Notes: a model not told the origin generated them from the letters alone. A stretch of DNA of 44,854 bases from Okeania hirsuta (GCF_003838195.1 NZ_RCBY01000039.1:1-44854); one strand, 5' to 3'; counted from the first letter of the stretch, positions 17,929 through 28,348 are shown. Numbers and translations: made by a program.

Positions 17929-20397
17929 CTACTCAGCTCCTTGAGGCAACAACTCTCGTTTTTCACCTTGAGTAACCTTAACCTGACCATCCTCTCCAAC
18001 ATCAACCACAGCAGTATCGCCCTCACGAACAGCACCAGAAAGAATTTCCTCAGCCAAAACATCCTCAAGCAAACGCATAATTGCCCGACGTAGAGGACGC
18101 GCTCCATAACTGGGATTATAACCTTCCTCAACTAACCGCTCTTGGAAGCGTTCAGTAATTTCTAGCTTGATGCCTTTTTCTGTCAAACGACTAAAGACTT
18201 CTTTCAACATAATCACAGCAATTTCCTTCACCTCATCCTTATTCAACTGACGGAAGACGATAATCTCATCTAAACGGTTGAGGAATTCTGGGCGGAAATA
18301 TTGTTTTAGTTCTTCATTAACCAAGTTGCGAATTCGGTTGTATTGAGCATCAGCTTCATTATCGGAGAACTCGAAACCAAGACCACCGCCTCCTTTTTCG
18401 ATTACCTTAGAACCGATATTGGAGGTCATAATAATTAAGGTATTCTTGAAATCTACTGTACGACCCTTAGCATCAGTCAACCGTCCGTCTTCCAAAATTT
18501 GCAACAACATATTGAAGACATCAGGGTGAGCTTTTTCGATTTCATCAAATAGCACCACAGTATAAGGGCGACGACGAACTGCTTCAGTTAGCTGACCACC
18601 TTCGTTATAACCCACATAACCAGGAGGAGAACCAATCAACTTAGAAACAGTGTGACGTTCCATGTATTCAGACATATCCAACCGAATCATTGCTTCTTCT
18701 GACCCGAAGAAATATGTAGCCAGAGCCTTAGTTAATTCTGTCTTACCAACCCCAGTCGGTCCAGAGAAAATAAAGCTAGCAATTGGTCGGTTGGGGTTTT
18801 TCAATCCTACTCTTGCCCGACGAATAGCACGAGATACTGCTCTGACAGCTTCTTCCTGACCAATCAAACGTTGGTGCAGAGTATCTTCCATGTGTAGCAA
18901 CTTCTCAGATTCAGATTCTGTGAGCTTACTAACTGGAACACCTGTCCAACTTGCAACAATATGAGCAATATCTTCTTCATTAACCACTGGAGAATCATTT
19001 TCACTCGTGGAATCTGTCTTTTTACTTTGAGCAAGGGAACGAATTTCAGATTTAATCTCCATTTCCCGATCGCGCAACTCTCCTGCCTTATCAAAATCTT
19101 GAGAGCGTACTGCCTCATCCTTTTCTTTAAGAATTTGACGCAACTCTTTATCTAACTCCTTAGCTGCCGGAGGAAGTTGAGAATTAATCAAACGAACCCG
19201 GGAACCTGCCTCATCAATCAAATCAATAGCTTTATCCGGTAAATAGCGATCGCTAATATAGCGGTCTGACAATTTAGCAGCAGCTTCTAGAGCTGTATCC
19301 AAAATTTTTAACTTATGATGTTGTTCGTAACGTTCCCTTAAACCGTATAAAATTTCAATTGTCTCTTCAACGGAAGGTTCACCCACCATTACTGGTTGGA
19401 AACGACGTTCGAGTGCCGCATCTCGTTCAATATGTTTGCGATACTCATCGAGGGTTGTTGCCCCTATACACTGTAGCTCCCCACGAGCCAAAGCAGGCTT
19501 CAAAATATTAGCCGCATCAATTGCCCCTTCTGCTGCACCAGCTCCAATTAGAGTATGAACCTCATCTATAACTAGGATGACATTACCCGCAGAGCGAATT
19601 TCATCCATAATTTTCTTCAGACGTTCCTCAAACTCTCCTCGATATTTTGTGCCAGCCACCAATAGACCAATGTCCAGAGTAACTACCCGCTTTTCTTCAA
19701 GAATATCTGGTATATCATTATTAGCAATACGTTGTGCCAGACCTTCAGCGATCGCTGTTTTTCCGACCCCTGGTTCTCCAATCAAAACTGGATTATTTTT
19801 CGTTCTACGACCTAGAATTTGAATAACCCGTTCAATTTCGTTTTGCCTTCCCACTACTGGGTCCAACTTACCTTCAGATGCCATTTGAGTCAGATTAGAA
19901 CCAAACTCATCCAGAGTAGGAGTTTTAGTCCGTCCACCGCCACCACCAGCAGTGACTTCTGCAGTTTCACCCAACATCCGAATTACCTGAGTCCGTACCT
20001 TCGAGAGGTCTACGCCCAAGTTTTCTAGAACTCTTGCTGCAACTCCTTCCCCTTCTCGAATTAAACCCAGAAGTAGATGCTCAGTACCAATATAGTTATG
20101 TCCTAATTGCCGTGCTTCCTCCAAGGATAATTCTAAAACCCTTTTAGCTCTGGGAGTAAAAGGAATTTCTACAGCCACAAATCCAGATCCACGGCCAATT
20201 ATTTTTTCTACCTCAATCCTAGCGTCCTTGAGATTAACACCCATAGATTTGAGAACTTTGGCCGCAACACCTGTGCCTTCTCCAATTAGACCCAGGAGGA
20301 TTTGTTCCGTCCCCACAAAGTTATGTCCCAAGCGCCGAGCCTCTTCTTGGGCCAACATTATCACTTTGATTGCTTTTTCGGTGAAGCGTTCAAACAT
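17929..20397 (-). CDS. clpC: ATP-dependent Clp protease ATP-binding subunit ClpC
   Basis: Hsp100 unfoldase that feeds proteins to ClpP/ClpR; ClpC is the main and essential Clp ATPase in cyanobacteria. 822 aa. Seen in order: two N-terminal Clp repeats starting [20 protein letters not shown] and [14 protein letters not shown] (about residues 1-150), a Gly-rich linker, AAA1 with GEPGVGKT and [15 protein letters not shown], the UVR/M-domain coiled coil (about 400-470), AAA2 with [11 protein letters not shown] and [16 protein letters not shown], and the C-terminal DLADEI-like [10 protein letters not shown] region. Frame intact. The leader to the ATG is short, with a TnpB-type gene only 88 bp upstream, so its promoter lies within or beyond 20398-20485. 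Confidence 0.96.
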   Translation of the reverse strand: MFERFTEKAIKVIMLAQEEARRLGHNFVGTEQILLGLIGEGTGVAAKVLKSMGVNLKDARIEVEKIIGRGSGFVAVEIPFTPRAKRVLELSLEEARQLGHNYIGTEHLLLGLIREGEGVAARVLENLGVDLSKVRTQVIRMLGETAEVTAGGGGGRTKTPTLDEFGSNLTQMASEGKLDPVVGRQNEIERVIQILGRRTKNNPVLIGEPGVGKTAIAEGLAQRIANNDIPDILEEKRVVTLDIGLLVAGTKYRGEFEERLKKIMDEIRSAGNVILVIDEVHTLIGAGAAEGAIDAANILKPALARGELQCIGATTLDEYRKHIERDAALERRFQPVMVGEPSVEETIEILYGLRERYEQHHKLKILDTALEAAAKLSDRYISDRYLPDKAIDLIDEAGSRVRLINSQLPPAAKELDKELRQILKEKDEAVRSQDFDKAGELRDREMEIKSEIRSLAQSKKTDSTSENDSPVVNEEDIAHIVASWTGVPVSKLTESESEKLLHMEDTLHQRLIGQEEAVRAVSRAIRRARVGLKNPNRPIASFIFSGPTGVGKTELTKALATYFFGSEEAMIRLDMSEYMERHTVSKLIGSPPGYVGYNEGGQLTEAVRRRPYTVVLFDEIEKAHPDVFNMLLQILEDGRLTDAKGRTVDFKNTLIIMTSNIGSKVIEKGGGGLGFEFSDNEADAQYNRIRNLVNEELKQYFRPEFLNRLDEIIVFRQLNKDEVKEIAVIMLKEVFSRLTEKGIKLEITERFQERLVEEGYNPSYGARPLRRAIMRLLEDVLAEEILSGAVREGDTAVVDVGEDGQVKVTQGEKRELLPQGAE

Positions 20398-20485
20398 AAT
20401 TAATTAATTCCTATTATTTATAAAGTTCCCCTTACGGTTATTCTAGCGTGACATTTATATTAAAACTGTTACCGCTCAACTAAAC

Positions 20486-21736
20486 TTACTCAAACTGAAT
20501 GAGAAAGCCTGAAATATTAGTCATTCGTAGTGGATCAACCACCACAGGGTTAAACGGCAAACCCTTTATTCCTTGGTCAAAGACATCAGGAATTACTTTT
20601 TTAATAATGTTAAACGACCCATTTACATCAGCATTTAATAATTTATTTTCCCTAGTTTTATACAACCCTCTTGTTACTCTTTTTCCACTAAATTCCGGTT
20701 TTTGTTCTCCATCTTTGGGTAAATCATCCCCATCTAAACAGCTCGATTGAGATGTATAGGATTCTTCGGTAATTATTACTTTTATTCCTCTTAGTTGGGC
20801 TTTATACCTTAACATCTCTATTAACCTATAGTGAGGGATATTCACAAATTGTTGATTGTTCTTTTTCCCTAATTTTATTTCTTGTTTCCAAGTCTGATTA
20901 TACCCAATAATTAAGGTCCCTATTTCATAGTTTACACACCAATCTATTACTATTTTACTTGCTGTATGAAGATAGTTTTCTACTCGACAATTTCGTTTGT
21001 GAGTTAATTTTTTTAACCGATGATAATTACTTTTATTGTGGTTATTTTTTAATTGAGATTGTAAACAAGAGCGCTGTTTATTATAAAAAGTGTTGATTGC
21101 TTTTAATGGTCTGCCTTTAATCAAAAGAGGTGATATTCCTGTTTGATTTGTCGTTACAGCTATTAAGTTATTTACTCCTAAATCTACTCCTGCTATTTGT
21201 TGATTATTTGTTATTTCCTCCTGTTTTTCATAGACTATTTCTATAAGATAACAGCTACTTTTGGGGATGATTCTTGCCTCTATTATTTCTGTCTGTGAAG
21301 TAGGAATTTTTATTTCACTCATCGACAGATGACAAATCCCTTTTTTTAAGGCTTTTTTGTAAATTGATTCATCTGGATAAGGCAGAATATTTCGGCCTTT
21401 TGACTTATGTTTATATTTGGGAATTTTTGGTTTTCCTAAAAATTTATTTTGCTGTTTTTTCCACTCTCTTAAAGCTGAAAAATAATGTTTCCAACTTTGA
21501 TCTAATCTCTTAATAATTTGCTTACTTACCTTGGTAGGTAAAGCTTGATAATCATCAGTTTTAGATACCTTGTGATACAGTTCATTAAAATTTAATTTCT
21601 TTTGATCGCAAAAGAAGTATTGACGATAATAATAGTTAGCTAAATTGAACAGATTTTTCGACAAAAAAGCCTTGTGGTCAATTTCTGACCACAAATAATG
21701 TGATTTGCTGATAACATGACGTTCAACTAGCTTCAT
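20486..21736 (-). CDS. TnpB-like protein lacking the zinc ribbon and with altered RuvC-II
   Basis: 416 aa, clearly of the TnpB fold: N-terminal YLWSEIDHKAFLSKNLFN, RuvC-I IAGVDLGVNNLIAVTT and RuvC-III LNADVNGSFNIIKK. Two standard features are missing. Where TnpB has the catalytic Glu (IxxEDLN) this reads TLIIGYNQTWKQ, a Gly. Where TnpB has two CxxC pairs it reads TEESYTSQSSCLDGDDLP, with a single Cys. I recall this as a recognised subgroup in cyanobacteria and Firmicutes. In some TnpB groups the RuvC-II acid is relocated, and EESYTS could supply it here; alternatively the protein may bind without cutting. The frame is full length and undamaged, in contrast to other copies in the window. It ends 88 bp upstream of clpC on the same strand. 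No TnpA is nearby. Symbol left empty because activity is uncertain. Confidence 0.85.
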   Translation of the reverse strand: MKLVERHVISKSHYLWSEIDHKAFLSKNLFNLANYYYRQYFFCDQKKLNFNELYHKVSKTDDYQALPTKVSKQIIKRLDQSWKHYFSALREWKKQQNKFLGKPKIPKYKHKSKGRNILPYPDESIYKKALKKGICHLSMSEIKIPTSQTEIIEARIIPKSSCYLIEIVYEKQEEITNNQQIAGVDLGVNNLIAVTTNQTGISPLLIKGRPLKAINTFYNKQRSCLQSQLKNNHNKSNYHRLKKLTHKRNCRVENYLHTASKIVIDWCVNYEIGTLIIGYNQTWKQEIKLGKKNNQQFVNIPHYRLIEMLRYKAQLRGIKVIITEESYTSQSSCLDGDDLPKDGEQKPEFSGKRVTRGLYKTRENKLLNADVNGSFNIIKKVIPDVFDQGIKGLPFNPVVVDPLRMTNISGFLIQFE

Positions 21737-22084
21737 ACCTTAATTGTAGCTGATAGCGACTCAATGGATAGACAACTGAAAAAAAACTTACTTATTTTAG
21801 TTTGATAGCTATAATTATGAGTAAGTTTGATGAACTTTAGAGAAGTTTACGCTTTCTGTATTTACCCCGCAAAATGCTTATTCAGACTTGAGATAGTTCA
21901 TAAAAATATAGTCACATAAGACATATCCTTCGGAACCCAGGTGTCACCCTGACTGGGTGTTAGCGTTTGCGTAGCATTCAGCAGGAAAGCTCCCCCGAAG
22001 GAGATACTACAACACCCTCGCTTCCCATAGTTAAAGACAAAAGTGAGCTGCTTTTCTCATTATATTCAGAGAACCGTTCACGCA
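21737..22084. other. Gap with dispersed repeats
   Basis: The 21-bp repeat unit of 12918-12938 recurs at 21966-21986 with two mismatches, followed by CTCCCCCGAAGGAG. No gene supported. Confidence 0.4.
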
Positions 22085-22240
22085 ACTCATTGATTAATCC
22101 TTTGGTGGCGGTGCAATTGCATTCCTCTTTCTACTCTTTTTCCTGAAAAAGTAACTTGATTTTTCTCACCTTTGTTGTACACTGGAATCAAATCATTATC
22201 TATAAAGCTTGCTTTTGAGATGTAAGATTCTAAAGAATTT
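22085..22240 (-). pseudogene. Fragment of a second zinc-less TnpB
   Basis: Reading leftward from about 22235: LESYISKASFIDNDLIPVYN, then NQVTFSGKRVERGMQ, matching the EESYTSQSSCLDGDDLP...FSGKRVTRGLY region of the intact relative at 20486-21736, with insertions or shifts after the RG. Only about 50 residues are recognisable; the RuvC motifs are gone. A degraded copy of the same subgroup lying just upstream of its relative. Confidence 0.6.
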
Positions 22241-22632
22241 AACGTTATGTACTTCCTCCTCCATTAATGGTATTTACACTTACATATTTATAGCCAAAAT
22301 ATAATTTGAGTTTCTAAAGTATAGCTCAGGTTTTTATATAGAGATGATTAAATCTGCTTGTTTATTTTAAGAAATTCTAAAGTTTTATCGGTAACAATTA
22401 TCTATTTCAGTCAACTAAATCTTTGCTATTAATGTAGTTTTTATATTTAGATTCTATGAGAAAATATCTTAACAAAATGCAATATTGGGTGAGATTTTTA
22501 GACTTTTTATGTGTTTTTAGATTTTTTACAGATTATATCTATAAACTCCATACAATAAATTTAAAGTGTAGGCAAAAGGGTCTATAAACAAAATTAACTC
22601 AAAATAATAAAGCTATTTGAGTTGAGCGATCG
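22241..22632. other. AT-rich gap, nothing identified
   Basis: AT-rich DNA without a supported frame, downstream of rimI. No hairpin followed by a T-run in the direction of rimI transcription was evident. Confidence 0.4.
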
Positions 22633-23259
22633 CTAATTACCAATAACCGATTCTAACTTTTCCCACCTTACTTCATAGTCATTCAGACGAGCGATCGCTT
22701 GTCTATGCCATTGGGACAAAGTTTGCTCAAATTCTGGGTCATGGAGATGACCACGCCATAGAATTAGAGCATCTTCGCCAGTTTGCTGATAATATCCTCG
22801 ACGACGGCCCACATCTTGAAACCCAAACTTGTGATAAAGGGACAATGCAGATGTATTTGAAGCTGCAACTTCTAAGGTGGCTCTCTCTAAACCTCTGTCC
22901 CAAGCAGACCTCATTAAGGAATATAATAATAACTGACCTAAACCCAGACGTTGGTATTGGGGATGAATTCCGAGAATAGTGATATGTGCTTCCTCTAAAA
23001 TAGCCCATAAACAACCTATGCCAATTATGGACTGATAATTGGTAAGCTCTGATTTAGAGTTAGAAGATTTAAAGGTTACCTCCCTTTTCATCTCTTCATT
23101 CATTTGGCTAATTACTAAAATTAGCAAATCACTGTTAGGACTTTCTAGTTCTTGCTGATAACCTTGAAAATTCCAGAGTCCACCAAAGCAGAGTCGATCC
23201 AATTCAACCACGCTAGAAATATGCTTTGGACTCATTGGTTGAATCGTAATAATTGCCAT
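22633..23259 (-). CDS. rimI: Ribosomal protein S18-alanine N-acetyltransferase
   Basis: A GNAT-fold enzyme that transfers acetyl from acetyl-CoA to the N-terminal Ala of ribosomal protein S18 (family role). Seen: the acetyl-CoA pyrophosphate loop HPQYQRLGLGQLLL (Q/R-x-x-G-x-G), LEVAASNTSALSLYHKFGF and the DALILWRG end. At 208 aa it is longer than E. coli RimI because of an inserted stretch of about 30 residues, rich in Ser, Glu and Lys (MNEEMKREVTFKSSNSKSE), between strands. In cyanobacteria rimI is usually next to lysA; here it is divergent from lysA, with a dead tnpB wedged between them. Confidence 0.85.
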   Translation of the reverse strand: MAIITIQPMSPKHISSVVELDRLCFGGLWNFQGYQQELESPNSDLLILVISQMNEEMKREVTFKSSNSKSELTNYQSIIGIGCLWAILEEAHITILGIHPQYQRLGLGQLLLYSLMRSAWDRGLERATLEVAASNTSALSLYHKFGFQDVGRRRGYYQQTGEDALILWRGHLHDPEFEQTLSQWHRQAIARLNDYEVRWEKLESVIGN

Positions 23260-24232
23260 AATTGCAAAAGTCTAAATTCTAGATAAAAAATTAATCAAAA
23301 ATTGACCAAAAAAAGCAGGTCTCAATTCGCACCCTAGAAGGACAGTTAACCTCAATCAAGTTGCCCAAATTGAATTGAACGTCAGATCACAGATCATATA
23401 CGCCAGACAAGCTAGCGTTAAGATTATGATAGTGTAAGAATTGAAAGCCAAGGGAAAACTGAATCAATATCAAGGGATTGATGAGGCAATTCGGACGGGT
23501 CAATTCCTGAGAAACTTATGTCTGCTTTATTGGATGGACAATCGAGGTTTAGGGAGAAAAGAACTGTACTCAGTACAATACCGAAATACGCGCAATGTAT
23601 CCCTTTGTCAAAGATTTAAACTCTCATGCTTGTCAGGCATCTGTAGAACGGTGTTGGTCAGCAATTGCCAAGTTTTTCTTAAACTGTAACAAGAAAGTAC
23701 CAGGCAAAAAGGGTTTCCCAAAATTAAAAAAACATAGCCGTTCAGTTGAATATAAAATCAGCGGCTGGAAATTGCATGACCCTAAAAATATTGAATTTAC
23801 TGACAAAAAAGGTATAGGAAAACTCAAATTGATGGGGACGTGGGACTTGGCCTTCTATCCAATTGAACAGATTATAAAGAGTGAGATTGCTTAGACGAGC
23901 TGATGGTGATTATTGTCAGTTCTGTATCAGCGTAGATATCAAGGTTGATGTAGAACAGACATTGCATAACGTTGGCTTAGATGTGGGACTCAAAGAGTTC
24001 TACACAGATTCAGATGGCAATACAGAGTATAATCCACAGTTCTACAGGAAGAGTCAGAAACGACTTAAATTTTATCAAAGTCGGGTTTCTTGCAAGAAAA
24101 AAGGCAGTGCTAACCCCAAGTGCGCCATTAATAAACTCGGATCAGTACACCTCAAAATAAGTAGGCAACGTGAAGAACATGCTAAGAGACTAGGACATTG
24201 CGTAGTCCAGTCTAAGGATGTGGTCGCCTATG

Positions 24233-24258
24233 TAGAGGCAGAGCGACGTGCCGGAGGC
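24233..24258 (+). repeat. Small repeat splitting tnpB RuvC-II
   Basis: About 26 bp with core GAGCGACGTGCCGGAGGC between VVAY and EDLRIKN. Net effect is a frameshift. Confidence 0.55.
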
Positions 24259-24340
24259 AGATTTGAGGATTAAGAATCTAGTTAAGAATCACTGTCTGGC
24301 TAAGTCTATTAATGATGCAGGTTGGTATAAATTCAGAAAA

Positions 24341-24388
24341 GCGATGCAGCGCGGTCTTGAGGGTTTCCCCCATGAGCGATTGCATCAA
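24341..24388 (+). repeat. Small palindromic repeat inside tnpB
   Basis: Starts GCGATGCAGCGCGGTC and ends GAGCGATTGCATCAAG, so the ends (GATGCA/TGCATC) and the centre (GGGTTTCCCC) are self-complementary. It adds 17 codons in frame between WYKFR and WLEYFGHRFGKA, which are adjacent in relatives. I recall nearly identical units scattered through other filamentous cyanobacteria. Confidence 0.65.
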
Positions 24389-24691
24389 GAATGGTTAGAG
24401 TATTTTGGCCATAGATTCGGTAAAGCCACTGTTGCAGTCAACCCAGCTTATACTAGCCAAAATTGTTTAAACTGTGGAACCACGGTCAAGAAATCACTAT
24501 CAACTAGAACTCATCTTTGTCAATGTGGATGTGTTCTGGACCGAGACCACAATACAGCTATCAACATTCTGAATATCGCCCTTGGTACTGTGGGGCACAC
24601 AGAAACCAGGCTCATCCAGTCAAACACTTTGGGAGACTTCTCCTCTACTGGGGTAGGAGAAATCTTGTCTCAGCAAGTCTGGTCATAGAAC

Positions 24692-24733
24692 GAAGAATCT
24701 CCGTCAATTCATCGCGGGGAGTGTCAAAAAGTG
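24692..24733 (+). repeat. IS605-type right end after tnpB
   Basis: AAGAATCTCCG ... CGGGGAGTGTCAA, the standard AAGAAT-hairpin-GTCAA form of a cyanobacterial TnpB element end and probable 3' end of its guide RNA scaffold. The next bases (AAAGTGAAAT...) would be its guide. Confidence 0.5.
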
Positions 24734-24789
24734 AAATAACTTCTATATTATTAAATTAGACTACTAGAGTATAACTCTGTACAACACTT

Positions 24790-26196
24790 ATGGTATCAAC
24801 TCAACCTGTAATATCCGCAAATTCTGGACTTCAGTATTTGCCAAAAATGGAAAGTTCACCAAATCAGGAACTTTTACCACTCACTGCCAAAGTTAACAAT
24901 CTAGACCACTTAGAAATCGGTGGCTGGGATGTCCCAGCACTGGTCGAGAAATTTGGCTCACCTCTATATATATTGGACGAATATACTCTCAGAACAGCTT
25001 GTCGTCAATATCGAGATGCACTTAAACAGTACTACCCTGGAGAATCTTTGGTTCTTTATGCTTCTAAAGCTTGGAGCTGTCTAGCAGTATGTGCTATTTG
25101 TGGTTCTGAAGGTTTAGGTATAGACGTTGTATCTGGAGGTGAATTATACACAGCTATCCAAGCAGGTATTAATCCAGAGAAAATATACTTACATGGCAAT
25201 AATAAATCTCTTGCAGAATTAAGTTTAGCGGTCGAAACAGATTGTGTAATTGTTATCGACAATTGGCTAGAATTAAAAACATTAGCCGATTTAAAAAACG
25301 AACAAACAGAAGCACTAGAAAATCCCACAAAAATAATGGTGAGGTTTACACCTGGTATTGAATGTCATACCCACGAATACATTCGTACAGGTCATCTAGA
25401 TAGTAAATTTGGATTTGACCCTAACCAATTAAATGATGTTTTTAGCTTCATAAGTCAACAACAAAAACTATCATTTATAGGAATTCATGCTCATATAGGT
25501 TCCCAAATTTTTGAAGTTCAGCCCCATCAAGATTTAGCAAGTGTAATGGTAGATGCAATGACAACTGCCATGGCACATAATCTATCAGTCACAGAAATTA
25601 ATATGGGTGGTGGTTTAGGAATCCGTTATACTGAAGCAGATGACCCTCCTAGTATTGAAACTTGGGTTCACAATATCAGTAAGGCAATGGTAGATGCTTG
25701 CCAAGCTAGACAATTACCTTTACCAAAACTATTATGCGAACCTGGACGTTCAATTATTAGCCAGGCTTGTGTAACAGCTTATACAATTGGTGCTCAAAAA
25801 CAAGTTCCAGAAATTAGGACTTATATATCAGTAGATGGGGGAATGTCAGATAATCCTCGTCCAATCACCTATCAATCTCTTTATCGAGTGGTTGTAGCTA
25901 ATAAATTCTCTGAACCTGTAACAGAAACAGTTACCGTTGCTGGTAAACATTGTGAATCTGGTGACATTCTAGTTAAAAATGCCATGTTACCCGTAACTCA
26001 ACCAGGAGATTGCTTGGTAGTAATGGCTACTGGTGCGTATAACTATAGCATGGCTTCTAACTACAATCGTCTACCACGTCCAGCAGGAGTTTTAGTTAGC
26101 AATGACGAAGTAAATGTAATATTACAAAGGGAAACTTACCAAGATTTACTCAGTCACGATGTTTTACCAGAACGAATAGCTATAGAACAATCATAG
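24790..26196 (+). CDS. lysA: Diaminopimelate decarboxylase
   Basis: PLP enzyme for the last step of lysine synthesis, meso-diaminopimelate to lysine; its substrate is also a peptidoglycan building block. 468 aa. Seen: the PLP-lysine region LVLYASKAWSCLAV, EGLGIDVVSGGELYTA, HGNNKS, GIHAHIGSQIF, NMGGGLGIRYTE, the PLP phosphate loop CEPGRSII and the active-site Cys in GKHCESGDIL, then MATGAYNYSMASNYNR. About 50 residues precede the barrel, a normal extension in cyanobacteria. The next genes, dacA and uppS, follow on the same strand, a conserved cyanobacterial arrangement, although a 491-bp gap suggests dacA has its own promoter. Confidence 0.95.
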   Translation: MVSTQPVISANSGLQYLPKMESSPNQELLPLTAKVNNLDHLEIGGWDVPALVEKFGSPLYILDEYTLRTACRQYRDALKQYYPGESLVLYASKAWSCLAVCAICGSEGLGIDVVSGGELYTAIQAGINPEKIYLHGNNKSLAELSLAVETDCVIVIDNWLELKTLADLKNEQTEALENPTKIMVRFTPGIECHTHEYIRTGHLDSKFGFDPNQLNDVFSFISQQQKLSFIGIHAHIGSQIFEVQPHQDLASVMVDAMTTAMAHNLSVTEINMGGGLGIRYTEADDPPSIETWVHNISKAMVDACQARQLPLPKLLCEPGRSIISQACVTAYTIGAQKQVPEIRTYISVDGGMSDNPRPITYQSLYRVVVANKFSEPVTETVTVAGKHCESGDILVKNAMLPVTQPGDCLVVMATGAYNYSMASNYNRLPRPAGVLVSNDEVNVILQRETYQDLLSHDVLPERIAIEQS

Positions 26197-26687
26197 TATT
26201 TGATTCCAATGCAAAAAAGCTAACAATAGCAAGATGAAAAAATCAAACTGTTGTATGTCTTATAACTTACTATAGATACAGAAATTTGATTTTTAACCTA
26301 ATTTGGCAATAAGTTCCATGTCTACTGATAACTCAAAAGCAAATTCTGGCGTTGGCATAATTTGTTACTAAGCAAAAATGATGCTATAAGGAATAGTTAA
26401 GACTAAGGGGAGGTGAGACAGATGTAACTATAAGTTAGTGAACTAGAATTTGCATCAAGATGCTTATACTATAGTAGATAAAAGAGTATAGCATCTATAT
26501 GTATTCTGCAAAGCTACTAATGCTAAAAAATGTCCAATTAACAGTGGATGATCAAACTTATTGTTCATTGATATTGATAATTAATTATTTACATTACGTA
26601 AGAGAATAAATGCTCTTTGCTGGTGATGACACCAATGTTAAATAAAAAAACATCAAAAGTTGACGTTAGATTAATAATTAAAGTTCA
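26197..26687. other. lysA-dacA intergenic, nothing definite
   Basis: 491 bp of AT-rich DNA. It probably carries the dacA promoter and leader. I saw no riboswitch I can name (the known c-di-AMP ydaO consensus is not evident), no terminator and no small gene. Confidence 0.4.
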
Positions 26688-27605
26688 ATGAAATCGGGTC
26701 TTAGTAATGACCCAGGCTTGATGAAGTCCTTATTAGTACATAGTATTGATATCGGACTGGTTCTAGCCTTGATATATATGGTGCTTGTCATCATAGGGGA
26801 ACGTCGTACACTATGGATGGTAAGAGGGTTTATAGTCTTAATGTTGGCTTCGGCCTTAAGTCATTGGGCTGGATTAAAGCTTTTAAGTTTTGCCCTCAAC
26901 AGTTTAGTCATAGGTTCTGCTGTTTCCATGGCAGTAATATTACAATCAGAATTCCGTAGGTTTCTTGAGCAGTTGGGACAGGGAGAAATTCTGCAAATGT
27001 TTGGACATAATCGTAGAGTTTTACCTGAATCAGATAGCATTATTGATGAAATAGTAGAATCAATCAAACAACTGTCTCAAAATCGTATAGGCGCTTTGTT
27101 AATCATAGAAACAGATGGGCCTATAGATGAGAGAGATTTTTCTGTGCCTGGTGTGAAGTTAAACGCTGAACTTTCTAAGGAACTATTACAGACCATATTT
27201 CAGCCAAAAACTTTATTACATGATGGCGCAGTCCTAATTAGAGAACATAAAGTTATATCAGCTGGTGTGATTCTACCATTGTCTGAAAGAATAGCTTCCA
27301 GGCAATTAGGGACTCGTCATAGAGCAGCTATGGGAATTACAGAACAAGTAGAAAAGTGCCTCTGCGTAGTGGTGTCTGAAGAAACTGGTTCTATATCTCT
27401 GGCTGAAAAAGGGACTTTAAATCGACCCTTAACCAGTAATAAACTTAAGGAATTATTAGAACAACGCCTATTTCTATCAGGTAGTGAAAAAAATACAAAA
27501 CCATTCACCATACTTAATCTTGGAGTTCAAATAGGAACAAAAGGATCGAGATTAATGTCATGTATGCTTCGTCAAAGTCCACCAGCTCCTCGAAAGAAAA
27601 GATGA
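26688..27605 (+). CDS. dacA: Diadenylate cyclase, CdaA type
   Basis: Membrane enzyme that joins two ATP molecules into cyclic di-AMP, a signal for potassium, osmotic and cell-wall control. 305 aa. Residues of about 17-90 form three hydrophobic helices ([53 protein letters not shown]). The cyclase (DAC) domain follows with the catalytic DGA ([13 protein letters not shown]) and RHR ([11 protein letters not shown]) motifs intact. The C-terminal RKKR overlaps the next gene. Its stop codon and the uppS start share ATGA, so the two are translationally coupled. The same pairing with a prenyl-carrier synthase recurs across cyanobacteria and fits a wall-turgor link (inference). Confidence 0.93.
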   Translation: MKSGLSNDPGLMKSLLVHSIDIGLVLALIYMVLVIIGERRTLWMVRGFIVLMLASALSHWAGLKLLSFALNSLVIGSAVSMAVILQSEFRRFLEQLGQGEILQMFGHNRRVLPESDSIIDEIVESIKQLSQNRIGALLIIETDGPIDERDFSVPGVKLNAELSKELLQTIFQPKTLLHDGAVLIREHKVISAGVILPLSERIASRQLGTRHRAAMGITEQVEKCLCVVVSEETGSISLAEKGTLNRPLTSNKLKELLEQRLFLSGSEKNTKPFTILNLGVQIGTKGSRLMSCMLRQSPPAPRKKR

Positions 27606-28348
27606 ATCAAGGAACTTGCTTACAAGATTTACCTGTTGACCTAGAACCAGAAAAGTTGCCTCGCCACGTAGCTGTAATTATGGATGGTAATGGCCGCTGG
27701 GCAGGACGCAGGGGTTTACCTCGAATTATGGGTCATAGGCGTGGGGTGGAAGCGCTGAAAGCCTTATTACAGTGTAGTAAAGATTGGGGTATAGAAGCAT
27801 TAACTGCTTACGCATTCTCTAGTGAAAATTGGGGCAGGCCACTAGAGGAAGTTAATTTTTTGATGAGTTTATTTGAAAGAATTTTACGTCAAGAGCTACA
27901 GGAAATGGTGGCAGAAGATGTTCAAATTAGATTTGTTGGTAATCTAAGTTCTTTACCTCTATCTTTACAAGCTGAGATTAAACATTCAATGGAAATGACT
28001 CAGCAAAATCAGGGGATTAAGTTTACTGTAGCTACTAATTATGGAGGACGTCAGGAGATTGTACATGCTTGTCAAGCGATCGCCTCTCAGGTACAAAAAG
28101 GTTTACTCAAACCAGAAGAAATTAATGAAGGGTTATTTGAGCAATATCTTTATACTGCTGGAATTTCTCATCCAGATTTATTAATTCGTACCAGTGGGGA
28201 AATGAGAATTAGTAATTTTTTATTATGGCAAATGGCTTATTCGGAAATCTATGTTACTGAAACATTTTGGCCTGACTTTAACCGCTCTGAATTTCATCGT
28301 GCCTTATTTGCTTATCAAAAACGTCAACGCAGATTTGGTAAAATATGA
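27602..28348 (+). CDS. uppS: Isoprenyl (undecaprenyl) diphosphate synthase
   Basis: cis-Prenyltransferase that makes the C55 lipid carrier used for peptidoglycan and surface polysaccharides. 248 aa from the ATG at 27602; a longer frame from 27560 would lie inside dacA, so I chose the ATGA-overlapping start. Seen: [20 protein letters not shown] with the catalytic Asp and diphosphate loop, [24 protein letters not shown] and [20 protein letters not shown] followed by [13 protein letters not shown]. All signature motifs are present. It ends the lysA-dacA-uppS block. Confidence 0.94.
   Translation: MNQGTCLQDLPVDLEPEKLPRHVAVIMDGNGRWAGRRGLPRIMGHRRGVEALKALLQCSKDWGIEALTAYAFSSENWGRPLEEVNFLMSLFERILRQELQEMVAEDVQIRFVGNLSSLPLSLQAEIKHSMEMTQQNQGIKFTVATNYGGRQEIVHACQAIASQVQKGLLKPEEINEGLFEQYLYTAGISHPDLLIRTSGEMRISNFLLWQMAYSEIYVTETFWPDFNRSEFHRALFAYQKRQRRFGKI

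Larger units (their letters stand above)
23441..24688 (+). pseudogene. tnpB: tnpB, frameshifted and carrying two repeat insertions
   Basis: All parts of a cyanobacterial TnpB of the LNQYQ type are present but in several frames: GKLNQYQGIDEAIRTGQFLRN (from 23447), MYPFVKDLNSHACQASVERC (23595 on), RADGDYCQFCISV, RuvC-I VGLDVGLKEFYTDSDG, RuvC-II region VVAY...EDLRIKNLVKNHCL, zinc ribbon CLNCG...CQCG, and RuvC-III LDRDHNTAINIL. One frameshift lies before MYPF, another near 23880, and a third at the E of RuvC-II where a 26-bp repeat (24233-24258) splits the motif. A 51-bp in-frame repeat follows at 24341-24388. The C-terminal GTVGHTETRL tail and a transposon end follow. Inactive as a protein, although the guide RNA region could still be transcribed. 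Confidence 0.85.

Noticed and set aside
18864-19155. Short frames on both strands within clpC
   Set aside because: They lie entirely within the intact ClpC frame.
27560-27601. Upstream ATG for uppS
   Set aside because: It lies inside dacA; the ATGA overlap start is better placed and matches the family N-terminus.
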